A DNA stretch of 5,570 nucleotides from NCBI GenBank assembly GCA_027081695.1, contig JALWJI010000046.1, positions 1-5,570 of the forward strand, in the 5' to 3' direction. The position numbers and the translations under genes were made by a program. Source of the DNA: Acidilobaceae archaeon. Lineage in GTDB: Archaea; Thermoproteota; Thermoprotei_A; Sulfolobales; Acidilobaceae. Positions 1 to 5,510 of the stretch are shown here, in pieces. A model generated the notes under the pieces. That model had not been told where the DNA came from and did no database searches. It worked only from the letters and a program-made list of their open reading frames with translations. Each line of letters begins with the position of its first letter. The first letter of the stretch is position 1.

Positions 1-696
1 TGCATGCGCGTGGACAAATTTATGGGCCCTTCTAGCTTCTTCTACTATTGCGTTGAGCTCTTCTCTTGTCATTTGCTGGTATTCGGGGCGATCTTTCTCG
101 CTAGCTATTCCGCCAGTGGTGAATACTTTTATAAAATCGGCTCCTGTCCTTAGAGCATATCTTGCTGCTTTCCTACACTCACTTGGTCCATCGCATAGTA
201 GGCTTTGGAACGGCATCTTTAACTTGCTTGTCCTGGGATCTACTAGTTCTGGTGGGAGAAAATGTATGTCTCCGTGTCCATAGGTCTGTGAGACAGGATA
301 TCCCGCTGCAATTATTCGTGGAGAAACAATTGTTCCCTCTTTTACTGCGTGTTTTAGTTCTAAGCTTATGATACTTCCTGCGTCGACAATTGTCGTGTAT
401 CCTGCCATTATAACGGATTCCAGATCCTTTATTGCTCTCGCGACCAGAGTGGCATAAGGTGTAATAAGACTCTCTTTAATATAATCTCCGCTCCTGAAAC
501 CAGTTATATGAATATGGGCATCAATGAGTCCAGGCATTAATACATAGCCTTTAAGAACGATCGGATCCTTGCATTTCTCTATGGAGCCTTTCGTACCTAC
601 TTCTACGATACGGTCTCCTTCATATACTACACACCCGTTATTTATCACTTGATCTCCTGTGAATAGGAAGTCAGCACAGTATCCTTTCACGGACAA
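1..696 (-). CDS. Metal-dependent amidohydrolase, prolidase/imidazolonepropionase-related (N-terminal part, cut by window edge)
   Basis: The frame is open for 232 codons and runs off the left edge, so the C-terminal part is missing. Seen: a short N-terminal beta region, then PGLIDAHIH (residues 55-63), whose HxH (His61, His63) is the strand-1 metal-binding pair of the amidohydrolase superfamily; GYTTIVDAG (about 99-107); GADFIKVFTTGG (185-196), where Lys190 matches the carboxylated bridging lysine of binuclear members; and FVHAHA (227-232), with a further metal-ligand His. The strand-6 His and strand-8 Asp lie outside the window. This pattern is typical of the group that includes Xaa-Pro dipeptidases and aryldialkylphosphatase-like enzymes, which hydrolyse amide bonds in the cytoplasm; substrate cannot be read from sequence. 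The TTG start at 696 is chosen because a perfect GGTGATC Shine-Dalgarno lies at 702-708 with 5 bases of spacing; a GTG at 690 is the alternative. It has a 151-base gap to the upstream gene. Confidence 0.93.
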   Translation of the reverse strand, partial: MSVKGYCADFLFTGDQVINNGCVVYEGDRIVEVGTKGSIEKCKDPIVLKGYVLMPGLIDAHIHITGFRSGDYIKESLITPYATLVARAIKDLESVIMAGYTTIVDAGSIISLELKHAVKEGTIVSPRIIAAGYPVSQTYGHGDIHFLPPELVDPRTSKLKMPFQSLLCDGPSECRKAARYALRTGADFIKVFTTGGIASEKDRPEYQQMTREELNAIVEEARRAHKFVHAHA

Positions 697-701
697 ACAT
701 G

Positions 702-708
702 GATCACC
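702..708 (-). promoter_or_regulatory. Ribosome binding site deciding the TTG start of the amidohydrolase
   Basis: The minus strand reads GGTGATC, the exact complement of the archaeal 16S rRNA 3' end. It sits 5 bases before TTG (696) and 11 before GTG (690), so it favours TTG. A nearby ATG (700-698) is in another frame that stops within ten codons. Confidence 0.7.
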
Positions 709-847
709 TACGAATTACTGAGATGATAGATATCTAAGAGTATTAGTATTACGTGTGCTAGTAATTATTTTGATCCGAAGTAAGAATCTAGACTTCCTCT
801 ACAGAGGGTATAGTTTCTAGTTGGAATTAGAGAAGATAAATTACAGG

Positions 848-1264
848 TTATAGTTCTTCCCAGTCTCCACTGATACTGTCTATGAGTACTTTTTTATTGT
901 CTTGATGAATCAGCCAGAAGATCTTGTATGTGTCTTTTTTCTCAAGAATCTCAATATCTGGAGCTATGCCTACCCTCCATTTTTTAAGCGTATAGTATAG
1001 GGCGGTTCTACGTGCTACTTTATCAGCTTGTTCCTCGTTTAGCCTTGCGGGTATTATTTCTCCCTCGTCTTCTATGAGTTCTGGAAAGATATCGGATATG
1101 AATCCTTTCGCTCTGAACTTGTCAACGCTTATAACTAATTCGAAAGTACGCGGAGGCTTGAAGGGTCTCTTAACGTATACTTTAATTCTATACACTGCAT
1201 AGGGATATAGTAGTTTTTTCACAATATTTTTCGGCGGATCTATGGCGGGCTTTATAGCCAACAA
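848..1264 (-). CDS. Hypothetical protein, 138 aa, possibly PepSY-like alpha/beta fold
   Basis: I do not recognise this protein by name. It is soluble-looking and charged, with no signal peptide or membrane segment. Residues 24-57 look like a beta hairpin ending in ISVDKFRAKG; residues 75-97 form a likely helix (LNEEQADKVARRTALYYTLK); residues 113-138 again look like a hairpin, YKIFWLIHQDNKKVLIDSIS followed by GDWEEL. The last segment resembles the 'VxVDxxTGxV' end of PepSY-type domains, and the first half could be a second, related copy; both are inference. The start is TTG at 1264 (or the next codon, TTG 1261); no in-frame ATG exists upstream before a stop at 1271-1273. A GATGATC site lies 4 bases ahead of the first TTG. 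It sits alone between the symporter and the amidohydrolase, with a TATA box of its own. It ends with TAA at 848-850. Confidence 0.8.
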   Translation of the reverse strand: MLAIKPAIDPPKNIVKKLLYPYAVYRIKVYVKRPFKPPRTFELVISVDKFRAKGFISDIFPELIEDEGEIIPARLNEEQADKVARRTALYYTLKKWRVGIAPDIEILEKKDTYKIFWLIHQDNKKVLIDSISGDWEEL

Positions 1265-1290
1265 TATTGATCATCCCCATATAGTTGTGG

Positions 1291-1300
1291 TTTATATATT
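1291..1300 (-). promoter_or_regulatory. TATA box for the 138-aa gene
   Basis: The minus strand reads AATATATAAA, a near-consensus archaeal TATA element, centred about 31 bases before the TTG start at 1264. Transcription would begin near 1271, giving a nearly leaderless message; the GATGATC at 1269-1275 would then be only partly transcribed, so start-site and leader usage are uncertain. Confidence 0.5.
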
Positions 1301-1361
1301 AGCAATAAGTTTATGGGTTCAAGACCGTCTAAGTTTACGGCTACTTCATAAATGTATAATT

Positions 1362-1374
1362 TTCAAGTCTTGAA
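1362..1374. repeat. Perfect odd palindrome TTCAAG-T-CTTGAA
   Basis: A 13-base inverted repeat with one central base lies in the 166-base gap between the symporter stop and the 138-aa gene, about 98 bases upstream of that gene's start and 66 bases upstream of its TATA box. It could be a binding site for a dimeric regulator; nothing else in the window shares the half-site. Confidence 0.5.
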
Positions 1375-1381
1375 GGATATG

Positions 1382-1395
1382 GAAAAATTAATAAG
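1382..1395 (-). terminator. T-rich terminator candidate after the symporter
   Basis: About 36 bases past the symporter stop the minus strand reads TTATTAATTTTTC. Archaeal transcription commonly ends at short T-runs without a strong hairpin, so this is a reasonable end point for the two-gene operon. The T-run is short (five), hence low confidence. Confidence 0.35.
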
Positions 1396-1430
1396 GGAAT
1401 TGTTCCTGGGAAAACAAGTGTATTTCCTGA

Positions 1431-3281
1431 TCATATTCCTTTATAGGTTAGATAGGCTTTGACGACGTCTATTTCTGTTACTGCTAGGGGCTTGATCTCG
1501 CTTGTATGACTGGTTGCCTGGGACTCTGTTCCGTAGAAGTTCTTTATTATTGCTTCTAGCTCGTCCTCTGGAGGAGGAGTTGTTACATATCCTGAAGCGA
1601 GGGATGCGACTATTGCCATTGGGAAGCTTATTAGTAGCTCATACCACCATGCAGTGTAGTCGGGGTCTAGCTTGTATCTTAGGAACACCCATATTACCCA
1701 GAGTATGCCTGCGGCTATGGTTGCTGCGATTGCGCCTTTTGCTGCTTTGCCGGGATCCTTCTCGATAAGGTACATTCCTATGAAGCCGAGTACTAGTACT
1801 ATTATTGGGACGCTTATGGCTAGTGCTGTTAGGGCTCCGTTGGGGTCTCCTCCAGGCATTAGTATCCATCCTTTACTGTAGCTCTTCCAGATTACTACTC
1901 CTGCGGCTCCTGTTACTAGGCCTGCGAGAGCGCTGGAGGGCGTCATTCTCTTCCATAGTACTGTTAGGAGTGTGACGCTTCCTAGTGCCGCTCCTAGTCC
2001 TCCCCAGCTGAATAGTACGAAGTAGTATACGCTGGTCTCGAAGTATAGTGCCCAGATGAGTGCTAGTATACCTAGGACGAAGGTAACTATTCTACCGTAT
2101 AGTACTAGTTTTTTCTCGTCGATTTCTTTTGCTAGTGTTCTCCTATAGATGTCCTCGATTATCGCGCTTGTTGCTACTAGTAGCTGGCTGTCTGCTGTGC
2201 TCATCATTAGTGCGACGGGGGCTGCGAGTATAAGTCCTGCTAGTATTGGGTGTGTGAACTGCATTGTTAGTGCTGGGAACGAGTATTCTGCGTCTTGGGC
2301 TACTAGATCAGCTAGGTTTTGGCTCATTACTCCCTCTGTTATGGCTACTCTCGTGAGCCATCCTACGCTCATTGCGAGATAGTATATTACTAGTAGGAGT
2401 GCTAGGGCTACGAAGGCGCTCTTTGGTATGTCTTTGGTGCTCTTTATAGCCATGTATCTTACTGTTATGTGTGGGTTGCCCGGCCATCCGAATCCTATCG
2501 CTATGTATGACAGTATGATTACCATCAGGAGGGCTCCGGTGTACTCGTATCCCCAGAAGTTATGGATGTCTGTGTATGTTACTGTTGATCCTTCGCTTAT
2601 CGGGTATGTTGCGAGCTTGTCTAGGGGATTGCCTAGTTTAGCTAATGCTATTAAGACTACTATTGTGAATCCTAGTAGGGCCCAGAGTCCTTGTATGAAA
2701 TCTGTCCATGCTACTGCGAAGAATCCCCCTAGGACTGTGTAGATTATCATTATAAGTGCTCCGACAATTATCCATGTCTGTATGGTGTCGGGTGTCACAG
2801 TTCCTCCGCTTGCCGCTATTACGCTTGAGAATACTTTTCCTGCCGCAGTCGCCTGTGCTCCTACATAGCCTGTCAGGAATAGTATGATTATTAGGGCGCT
2901 CGTTATTCTTAGTACTCCACTCTTGTCTGCTAGTCTGAACTCGTAGTATTCTGGTACTGTGAGGGCTCCTACTTTCTCTGTGAATCTCCTCATCTTCTTT
3001 GCTAGTATGGTCCAGTTCATTAGGTCTGCGTAGAAGCATCCTATCGCGTTCCATGTCGCGTTGAGTCCGGAGTAGAATCCTTCGCTGGGTAGTCCAAGTC
3101 CTACCCATCCGCTCATCTCGCTGGCTCTCTCGCTGAAGGCTATAACGTAGGGTCCTACTTTTCTACCTCCGAGGAGGTAGTCTGCTAGTCCTTTAACTTT
3201 TTTCTCGAAGATAAAACCGATGACGAGGACTATTACGAAGTATAGTCCTAGTGTGGCGAATATTGTAGCTGTCGTACTCAT
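1431..3281 (-). CDS. putP: Sodium:solute symporter, PutP (Na+/proline) type
   Basis: A 616-residue polytopic membrane protein of the solute:sodium symporter family, importing a small organic solute, by similarity proline, with Na+. Seen: SERASEMSGW (50-59) aligns with the helix-1 SxxASDMSGW motif of E. coli PutP, with the same numbering; Ser57 matches the proline-site serine. LGGFFAVAWTDFIQG (184-198) is the family signature; GWPGNPHITVRYMA (265-278) matches the PutP 'GxPHxxVRFMA' loop; MMSTADSQLLVATSAIIED (359-377) carries Ser361-Thr362, equivalent to the helix-8 Na+-site Ser340/Thr341; FSWGGLGAALG (424-434) is also conserved. Length exceeds the roughly 500 residues of E. coli PutP because of extra C-terminal membrane helices and a hydrophilic tail from about 568. 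Oddity: Glu55 replaces the Asp55 of E. coli. ATG at 3281 is preceded by GGGGTGA (3289-3295), 7 bases away, overlapping the stop of the upstream small gene, so translation is probably coupled. The family assignment is firm; the substrate is inferred. Confidence 0.93.
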   Translation of the reverse strand: MSTTATIFATLGLYFVIVLVIGFIFEKKVKGLADYLLGGRKVGPYVIAFSERASEMSGWVGLGLPSEGFYSGLNATWNAIGCFYADLMNWTILAKKMRRFTEKVGALTVPEYYEFRLADKSGVLRITSALIIILFLTGYVGAQATAAGKVFSSVIAASGGTVTPDTIQTWIIVGALIMIIYTVLGGFFAVAWTDFIQGLWALLGFTIVVLIALAKLGNPLDKLATYPISEGSTVTYTDIHNFWGYEYTGALLMVIILSYIAIGFGWPGNPHITVRYMAIKSTKDIPKSAFVALALLLVIYYLAMSVGWLTRVAITEGVMSQNLADLVAQDAEYSFPALTMQFTHPILAGLILAAPVALMMSTADSQLLVATSAIIEDIYRRTLAKEIDEKKLVLYGRIVTFVLGILALIWALYFETSVYYFVLFSWGGLGAALGSVTLLTVLWKRMTPSSALAGLVTGAAGVVIWKSYSKGWILMPGGDPNGALTALAISVPIIVLVLGFIGMYLIEKDPGKAAKGAIAATIAAGILWVIWVFLRYKLDPDYTAWWYELLISFPMAIVASLASGYVTTPPPEDELEAIIKNFYGTESQATSHTSEIKPLAVTEIDVVKAYLTYKGI

Positions 3282-3288
3282 ATCCTAC

Positions 3289-3295
3289 TCACCCC
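3289..3295 (-). promoter_or_regulatory. Symporter ribosome binding site overlapping the upstream stop codon
   Basis: The minus strand reads GGGGTGA; its last three bases are the TGA stop of the 56-aa gene. It lies 7 bases before the symporter ATG, an arrangement that points to translational coupling of the two proteins. Confidence 0.7.
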
Positions 3296-3459
3296 TCCTC
3301 CTGGAAAGCTATCTTTAACGCGATAGCGGCCATTACTAGCTGTAGGATTATTTGCCCGTACCAGAAAACTGTACTGCCGGCGAAGGCTGTGACGACTATT
3401 ATTGCTATAAAGATGGCAATGACCAATAATATGGTCAAATCCCTCTTGAGGGTCTCCAT
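3289..3459 (-). CDS. Small two-helix membrane protein, 56 aa, likely symporter partner
   Basis: This short gene encodes 56 residues: a charged N-terminus (METLKRD), a hydrophobic segment at about 8-27 (LTILLVIAIFIAIIVVTAFA), a short turn GST, a second segment at about 32-52 containing FWYGQIILQL and ending in KIAF, and an acidic QEEG tail. ATG at 3459 follows GAGGTGG (3465-3471) with 5 bases of spacing, and a TATA box stands upstream; the stop is embedded in the symporter's ribosome binding site. Small hydrophobic proteins encoded immediately ahead of sodium:solute symporters are known in bacteria and archaea (for example the DUF997/YhdT protein before panF), so a role as an accessory or assembly subunit is a fair inference. 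I cannot assign it to a specific family by sequence. The coding call rests on the ribosome binding site, spacing, codon use and clean two-helix pattern. Confidence 0.85.
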   Translation of the reverse strand: METLKRDLTILLVIAIFIAIIVVTAFAGSTVFWYGQIILQLVMAAIALKIAFQEEG

Positions 3460-3464
3460 TTATT

Positions 3465-3471
3465 CCACCTC
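3465..3471 (-). promoter_or_regulatory. Ribosome binding site of the 56-aa gene
   Basis: The minus strand reads GAGGTGG, 5 bases before the ATG at 3459. It supports translation of this very short gene from this start. Confidence 0.7.
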
Positions 3472-3519
3472 TAGGATTTGGCTGTGGGTTTACTGTAGTA
3501 TTTCATATAGCTTAACAAA

Positions 3520-3528
3520 TATTTATAG
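3520..3528 (-). promoter_or_regulatory. TATA box of the small protein-symporter operon
   Basis: The minus strand reads CTATAAATA, a good archaeal TATA element. Transcription would start about 25 bases downstream, near 3499, leaving a leader of roughly 40 bases that contains the GAGGTGG site. No other promoter-like element separates the two genes. Confidence 0.6.
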
Positions 3529-3579
3529 TAAAATTCATTGAAAGTATTGTCAAAGACCTTAGAAATTATTACCAAAACT

Positions 3580-3590
3580 GAAAAAAATCA
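3580..3590 (-). terminator. T7 tract ending the membrane-protein transcript
   Basis: On the minus strand a run of seven T (3587 to 3581) lies about 38 bases past the stop of the 307-aa gene, followed by a second T4 run at 3574-3577 (TTTT in CAGTTTTGG). It is upstream of the operon's TATA box, as expected for a terminator that separates the two units. Confidence 0.5.
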
Positions 3591-3593
3591 TAT

Positions 3594-3612
3594 CGTCCCA
3601 CAAACGTCCCAC
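3594..3612. repeat. Direct repeat CGTCCCAC x2, 11-base period
   Basis: CGTCCCAC occurs at 3594-3601 and again at 3605-3612, exactly 11 bases apart, one DNA helical turn, between the stop of the 307-aa gene and its T-tract. It is too short to exclude chance, but same-face spacing is typical of protein-binding sites; it is also about 70 bases upstream of the symporter operon's TATA box. Confidence 0.45.
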
Positions 3613-3624
3613 TATACACTTATA

Positions 3625-4548
3625 CTAAACAGACAATAACACTCTCAACGGACTCTGAGAACCAAGACCAAAAAGCGACAAAAAAGACAATCCCAGTACA
3701 ATAAACCCATACTCGACCCCTATAGCGAGCCCTGTCCCAACACTAACCACATGAAGAACACTACCCAACAAGCCAAACCTAGGGAACAACACTAATACTA
3801 TTCGCTGAACACCATCAAACAAAACAAACAATCCTAACAACGCAACAGGAGAAAGCCCAAGCAATACCCCAATGCCAACAACAACATACTTAGCAGAGCT
3901 CACAAGACAAGGAACATCACACGAACCAAGCCTAACATCCTTCTTAAAATACCTCCTTGACACAAGACCCGCAAGCCAACCTCCAACTAACAACATCAAG
4001 AAACTCGACACATAAACCCCAGACAATACAAGAACAACGCTTATCAAACCTGGAGACCCAAACACAGCCATAAAGAATCCAACAGTCACACCCAACACAC
4101 TAGAACCCAATACCAACCGATAAAGACCACTGCGAGCCAACACCCAGCCAATCAAACTCCTCGCAGGCAACAAGAAAACCATAGAAACCCCCAAAATCAA
4201 AAAACCAACACTAGCATTAGCATACAGTAAAATACCCAACCCCAACAAAAACAACAATAACCCAACCAAGCCAAAGACGAAAACACTACTCGATACAAGC
4301 AAACGAAGCCTAGCCAAAACCACACTAGCCTTCCTAGCACCAATACTATCCTCGACACCAACCTCCAACAAACGACTCAGAGCCTCAGACAAGCCAAACA
4401 CAATACCAAGCCAAAAACAACCCCACAAACAAGAAAAACCATGCTCAAACATCAACAATAGCAATAGAGCTACTCCAATCCTCTCCAAAACACCAACAAT
4501 AGAAGAATAAATTAAAACACTATTGTAACCGTCTTCGCCGGACACCAT
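3625..4548 (-). CDS. Polytopic membrane protein of unknown function, 307 aa
   Basis: I do not recognise the family. The protein is dominated by Leu, Val, Gly, Ser and Phe. Likely membrane segments lie near residues 13-33, 38-56, 84-109, 111-128, 145-165, 168-195, 217-243 and 262-292, with basic connecting pieces such as ARKASVVLARLR (71-82) and SRRYFKKDVR (197-206). The rhythm, with Gly/Pro-breaks and basic loops, loosely resembles half to two-thirds of a MATE/oligosaccharide-flippase fold, which normally has 12-14 helices; this is weak inference. A start at ATG 4548 is supported by GGGTG (4557-4561), 8 bases ahead. The codons end mostly in T or G, opposite to the symporter. The coding strand is so poor in A that stops are rarer than usual, yet an uninterrupted 307 codons with a regular membrane pattern is still far beyond chance. 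It appears to be transcribed alone. Confidence 0.78.
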   Translation of the reverse strand: MVSGEDGYNSVLIYSSIVGVLERIGVALLLLLMFEHGFSCLWGCFWLGIVFGLSEALSRLLEVGVEDSIGARKASVVLARLRLLVSSSVFVFGLVGLLLFLLGLGILLYANASVGFLILGVSMVFLLPARSLIGWVLARSGLYRLVLGSSVLGVTVGFFMAVFGSPGLISVVLVLSGVYVSSFLMLLVGGWLAGLVSRRYFKKDVRLGSCDVPCLVSSAKYVVVGIGVLLGLSPVALLGLFVLFDGVQRIVLVLFPRFGLLGSVLHVVSVGTGLAIGVEYGFIVLGLSFLSLFGLGSQSPLRVLLSV

Positions 4549-4596
4549 ATCACAAACACCCGGAAACTCAAGCGTTTATCTTATACTCACTCTCCT

Positions 4597-4608
4597 AATA
4601 AAATAAAG
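4597..4608 (-). promoter_or_regulatory. TATA-like element before the 307-aa membrane gene
   Basis: The minus strand reads CTTTATTTTATT. A start about 25 bases downstream (near 4577) would give a leader of about 30 bases containing the GGGTG site. A second candidate, ATAAGATAAA at 4575-4584, would give a leader of only a few bases; sequence alone does not decide. Confidence 0.35.
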
Positions 4609-4703
4609 CTACTTAACCAGTATAAGTCAAGAAATACAATAAAGAAAAGACGATAATCTATTGAGCTCCAAGACACAGATACAATAAACACACAGAAAAG
4701 ATA

Positions 4704-4730
4704 GTATACTAGATCGTATACTAGTAGATC
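4704..4730. repeat. Imperfect tandem repeat GTATACTAG(TAG)ATC x2
   Basis: GTATACTAGATC (4704-4715) is followed directly by GTATACTAGTAGATC (4716-4730), so the GTATACTAG core recurs with a 12-base period. The unit contains the palindromes GTATAC and, in the second copy, ACTAGT. It lies about 155 bases upstream of the 307-aa gene start and could be an operator or simple duplication. Confidence 0.55.
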
Positions 4731-5063
4731 AACCGACCAACGCATCCTACAAGCATGCTCGGACAATATTCACTATACACGTCACATACGGGTTGAATAT
4801 AACTTAGTTATAACTCGAGGAAATGCTGAGGAATCTCGATCACGTCATAGGATGCCGTAGAGATATCATCCAGCTATACACTGATTCTTTCCTATACTGA
4901 TAATAATGCTGAAATGATACTCTTCTTGTCTCGAAACCAGATTCCATTAACTTCAATCCATATAGCAAATTCCATCACGCTGGCAGATAGCCAATAGGTA
5001 TGAAACTTCCATATTTCTACGTATTCAAGATATGTGTGATATTAGATAGCGTGTAGAAATGTT

Positions 5064-5207
5064 TTAAATATTCTTAGACAGGACTGTTCTCTTTTCTACA
5101 AGTTCCTGTTTTACAATATTATATAACTCAATGGGTGAACAATTATTTAGCCTAGTGTTAATATGTGCAAAGCCATATTCTGGTATACGAGATCTTCCGG
5201 GATTCAT
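5064..5207 (-). CDS. Possible small protein or gene relic, 47 aa
   Basis: An ATG-started frame of 47 codons ends in TAA at 5064-5066. The predicted peptide begins MNPGRSRIPEYGFAHINTRL and continues with a probable amphipathic helix (SPIELYNIVKQELVEKRTVL, 24-43). Codon choice (AGA, AGG, ATA, CTA) fits the window, and the composition looks protein-like rather than random. Against it: there is no clear Shine-Dalgarno or TATA box in position, the length is short and I recognise no family. It may be a genuine small protein, the remnant of a longer gene, or chance. Confidence 0.25.
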   Translation of the reverse strand: MNPGRSRIPEYGFAHINTRLNNCSPIELYNIVKQELVEKRTVLSKNI

Positions 5208-5227
5208 CCTACTTACTAGTTAATTAG

Positions 5228-5240
5228 ACGTACAGTACGT
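5228..5240. repeat. Perfect odd palindrome ACGTAC-A-GTACGT
   Basis: A 13-base inverted repeat with a single central base is flanked by TAATT on the left (5221-5225) and AATTA on the right (5242-5246), extending the symmetry imperfectly. It stands 21 bases upstream of the ATG of the possible 47-aa gene on the minus strand and resembles a dimer-type operator. Confidence 0.5.
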
Positions 5241-5379
5241 GAATTAGAGATCTTGATAACTACTATTAAGTATTGTATGGTAGACGAGTCTGCTAGTGTT
5301 TAGTGATATATCGAGTTATTAGAAGCGTATGATTGCTTTCCTTAGTCTCACAATTTTTATTTTTATATTATTATTTGTA

Positions 5380-5387
5380 TTTATATC
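5380..5387 (+). promoter_or_regulatory. Possible plus-strand TATA element ahead of the hairpin cluster
   Basis: TTTATATC within a strongly A+T-rich tract (about 5350-5395) could place a transcript start near 5408-5412, just before the GGGTGG and TTAAC-rich segment. Such low-complexity A+T sequence yields TATA-like words easily, so confidence is low. Confidence 0.25.
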
Positions 5388-5448
5388 TGATCTATTATTG
5401 GATTTCCCATGGGTGGTTTGGTTTAACTTTTTTTCTACTTGTTGTGTG

Positions 5449-5510
5449 GTTAACTTTATGTTAACTCTACTTTTCTTGCTGGGGTGGTAGAGTTAAGGGG
5501 CACTTAACTT
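5449..5510. repeat. Three overlapping inverted repeats (alternative hairpins)
   Basis: Hairpin A pairs GTTAAC at 5449-5454 with GTTAAC at 5460-5465 (5-base loop). Hairpin B pairs TTAACTCTAC at 5461-5470 with GTAGAGTTAA at 5487-5496, a perfect 10-base stem with a 16-base loop. Hairpin C pairs AGTTAAG at 5491-5497 with CTTAACT at 5503-5509 (5-base loop). A shares bases with B, and B with C, so B excludes both neighbours. GGGTGG recurs at 5411, 5482 and 5515. This could be an RNA leader or a cluster of TTAA-centred protein sites on DNA. Confidence 0.55.

Noticed and set aside
716..730. CTGAGATGATAG, reminiscent of D'/C' boxes of a C/D guide RNA
   Set aside because: No partner C and D boxes at the right distances; the bases fall in the region upstream of the amidohydrolase.
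788..820. Nested inverted repeat (CTAGA/TCTAG around CCTCT/AGAGG) between the 138-aa gene and the amidohydrolase
   Set aside because: Stems are 5 bases each with an uneven internal loop and no T-run follows on the minus strand, so it is not a supported terminator.
1502..2742. Open frames on the plus strand and in another minus frame across the symporter
   Set aside because: They are shadows of the symporter gene, with arginine- and serine-rich or low-complexity translations and no ribosome binding sites.
4742..4855. Inverted repeat GCATCCTA / TAGGATGC about 100 bases apart, considered as transposon ends
   Set aside because: Only 8 bases, no target duplication and no transposase between; expected by chance in a kilobase.
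4822..4900. Plus-strand frame of 25 codons starting ATG at 4822
   Set aside because: Too short, with only a weak purine-rich site before it and no recognisable motif; opposite to all other genes.
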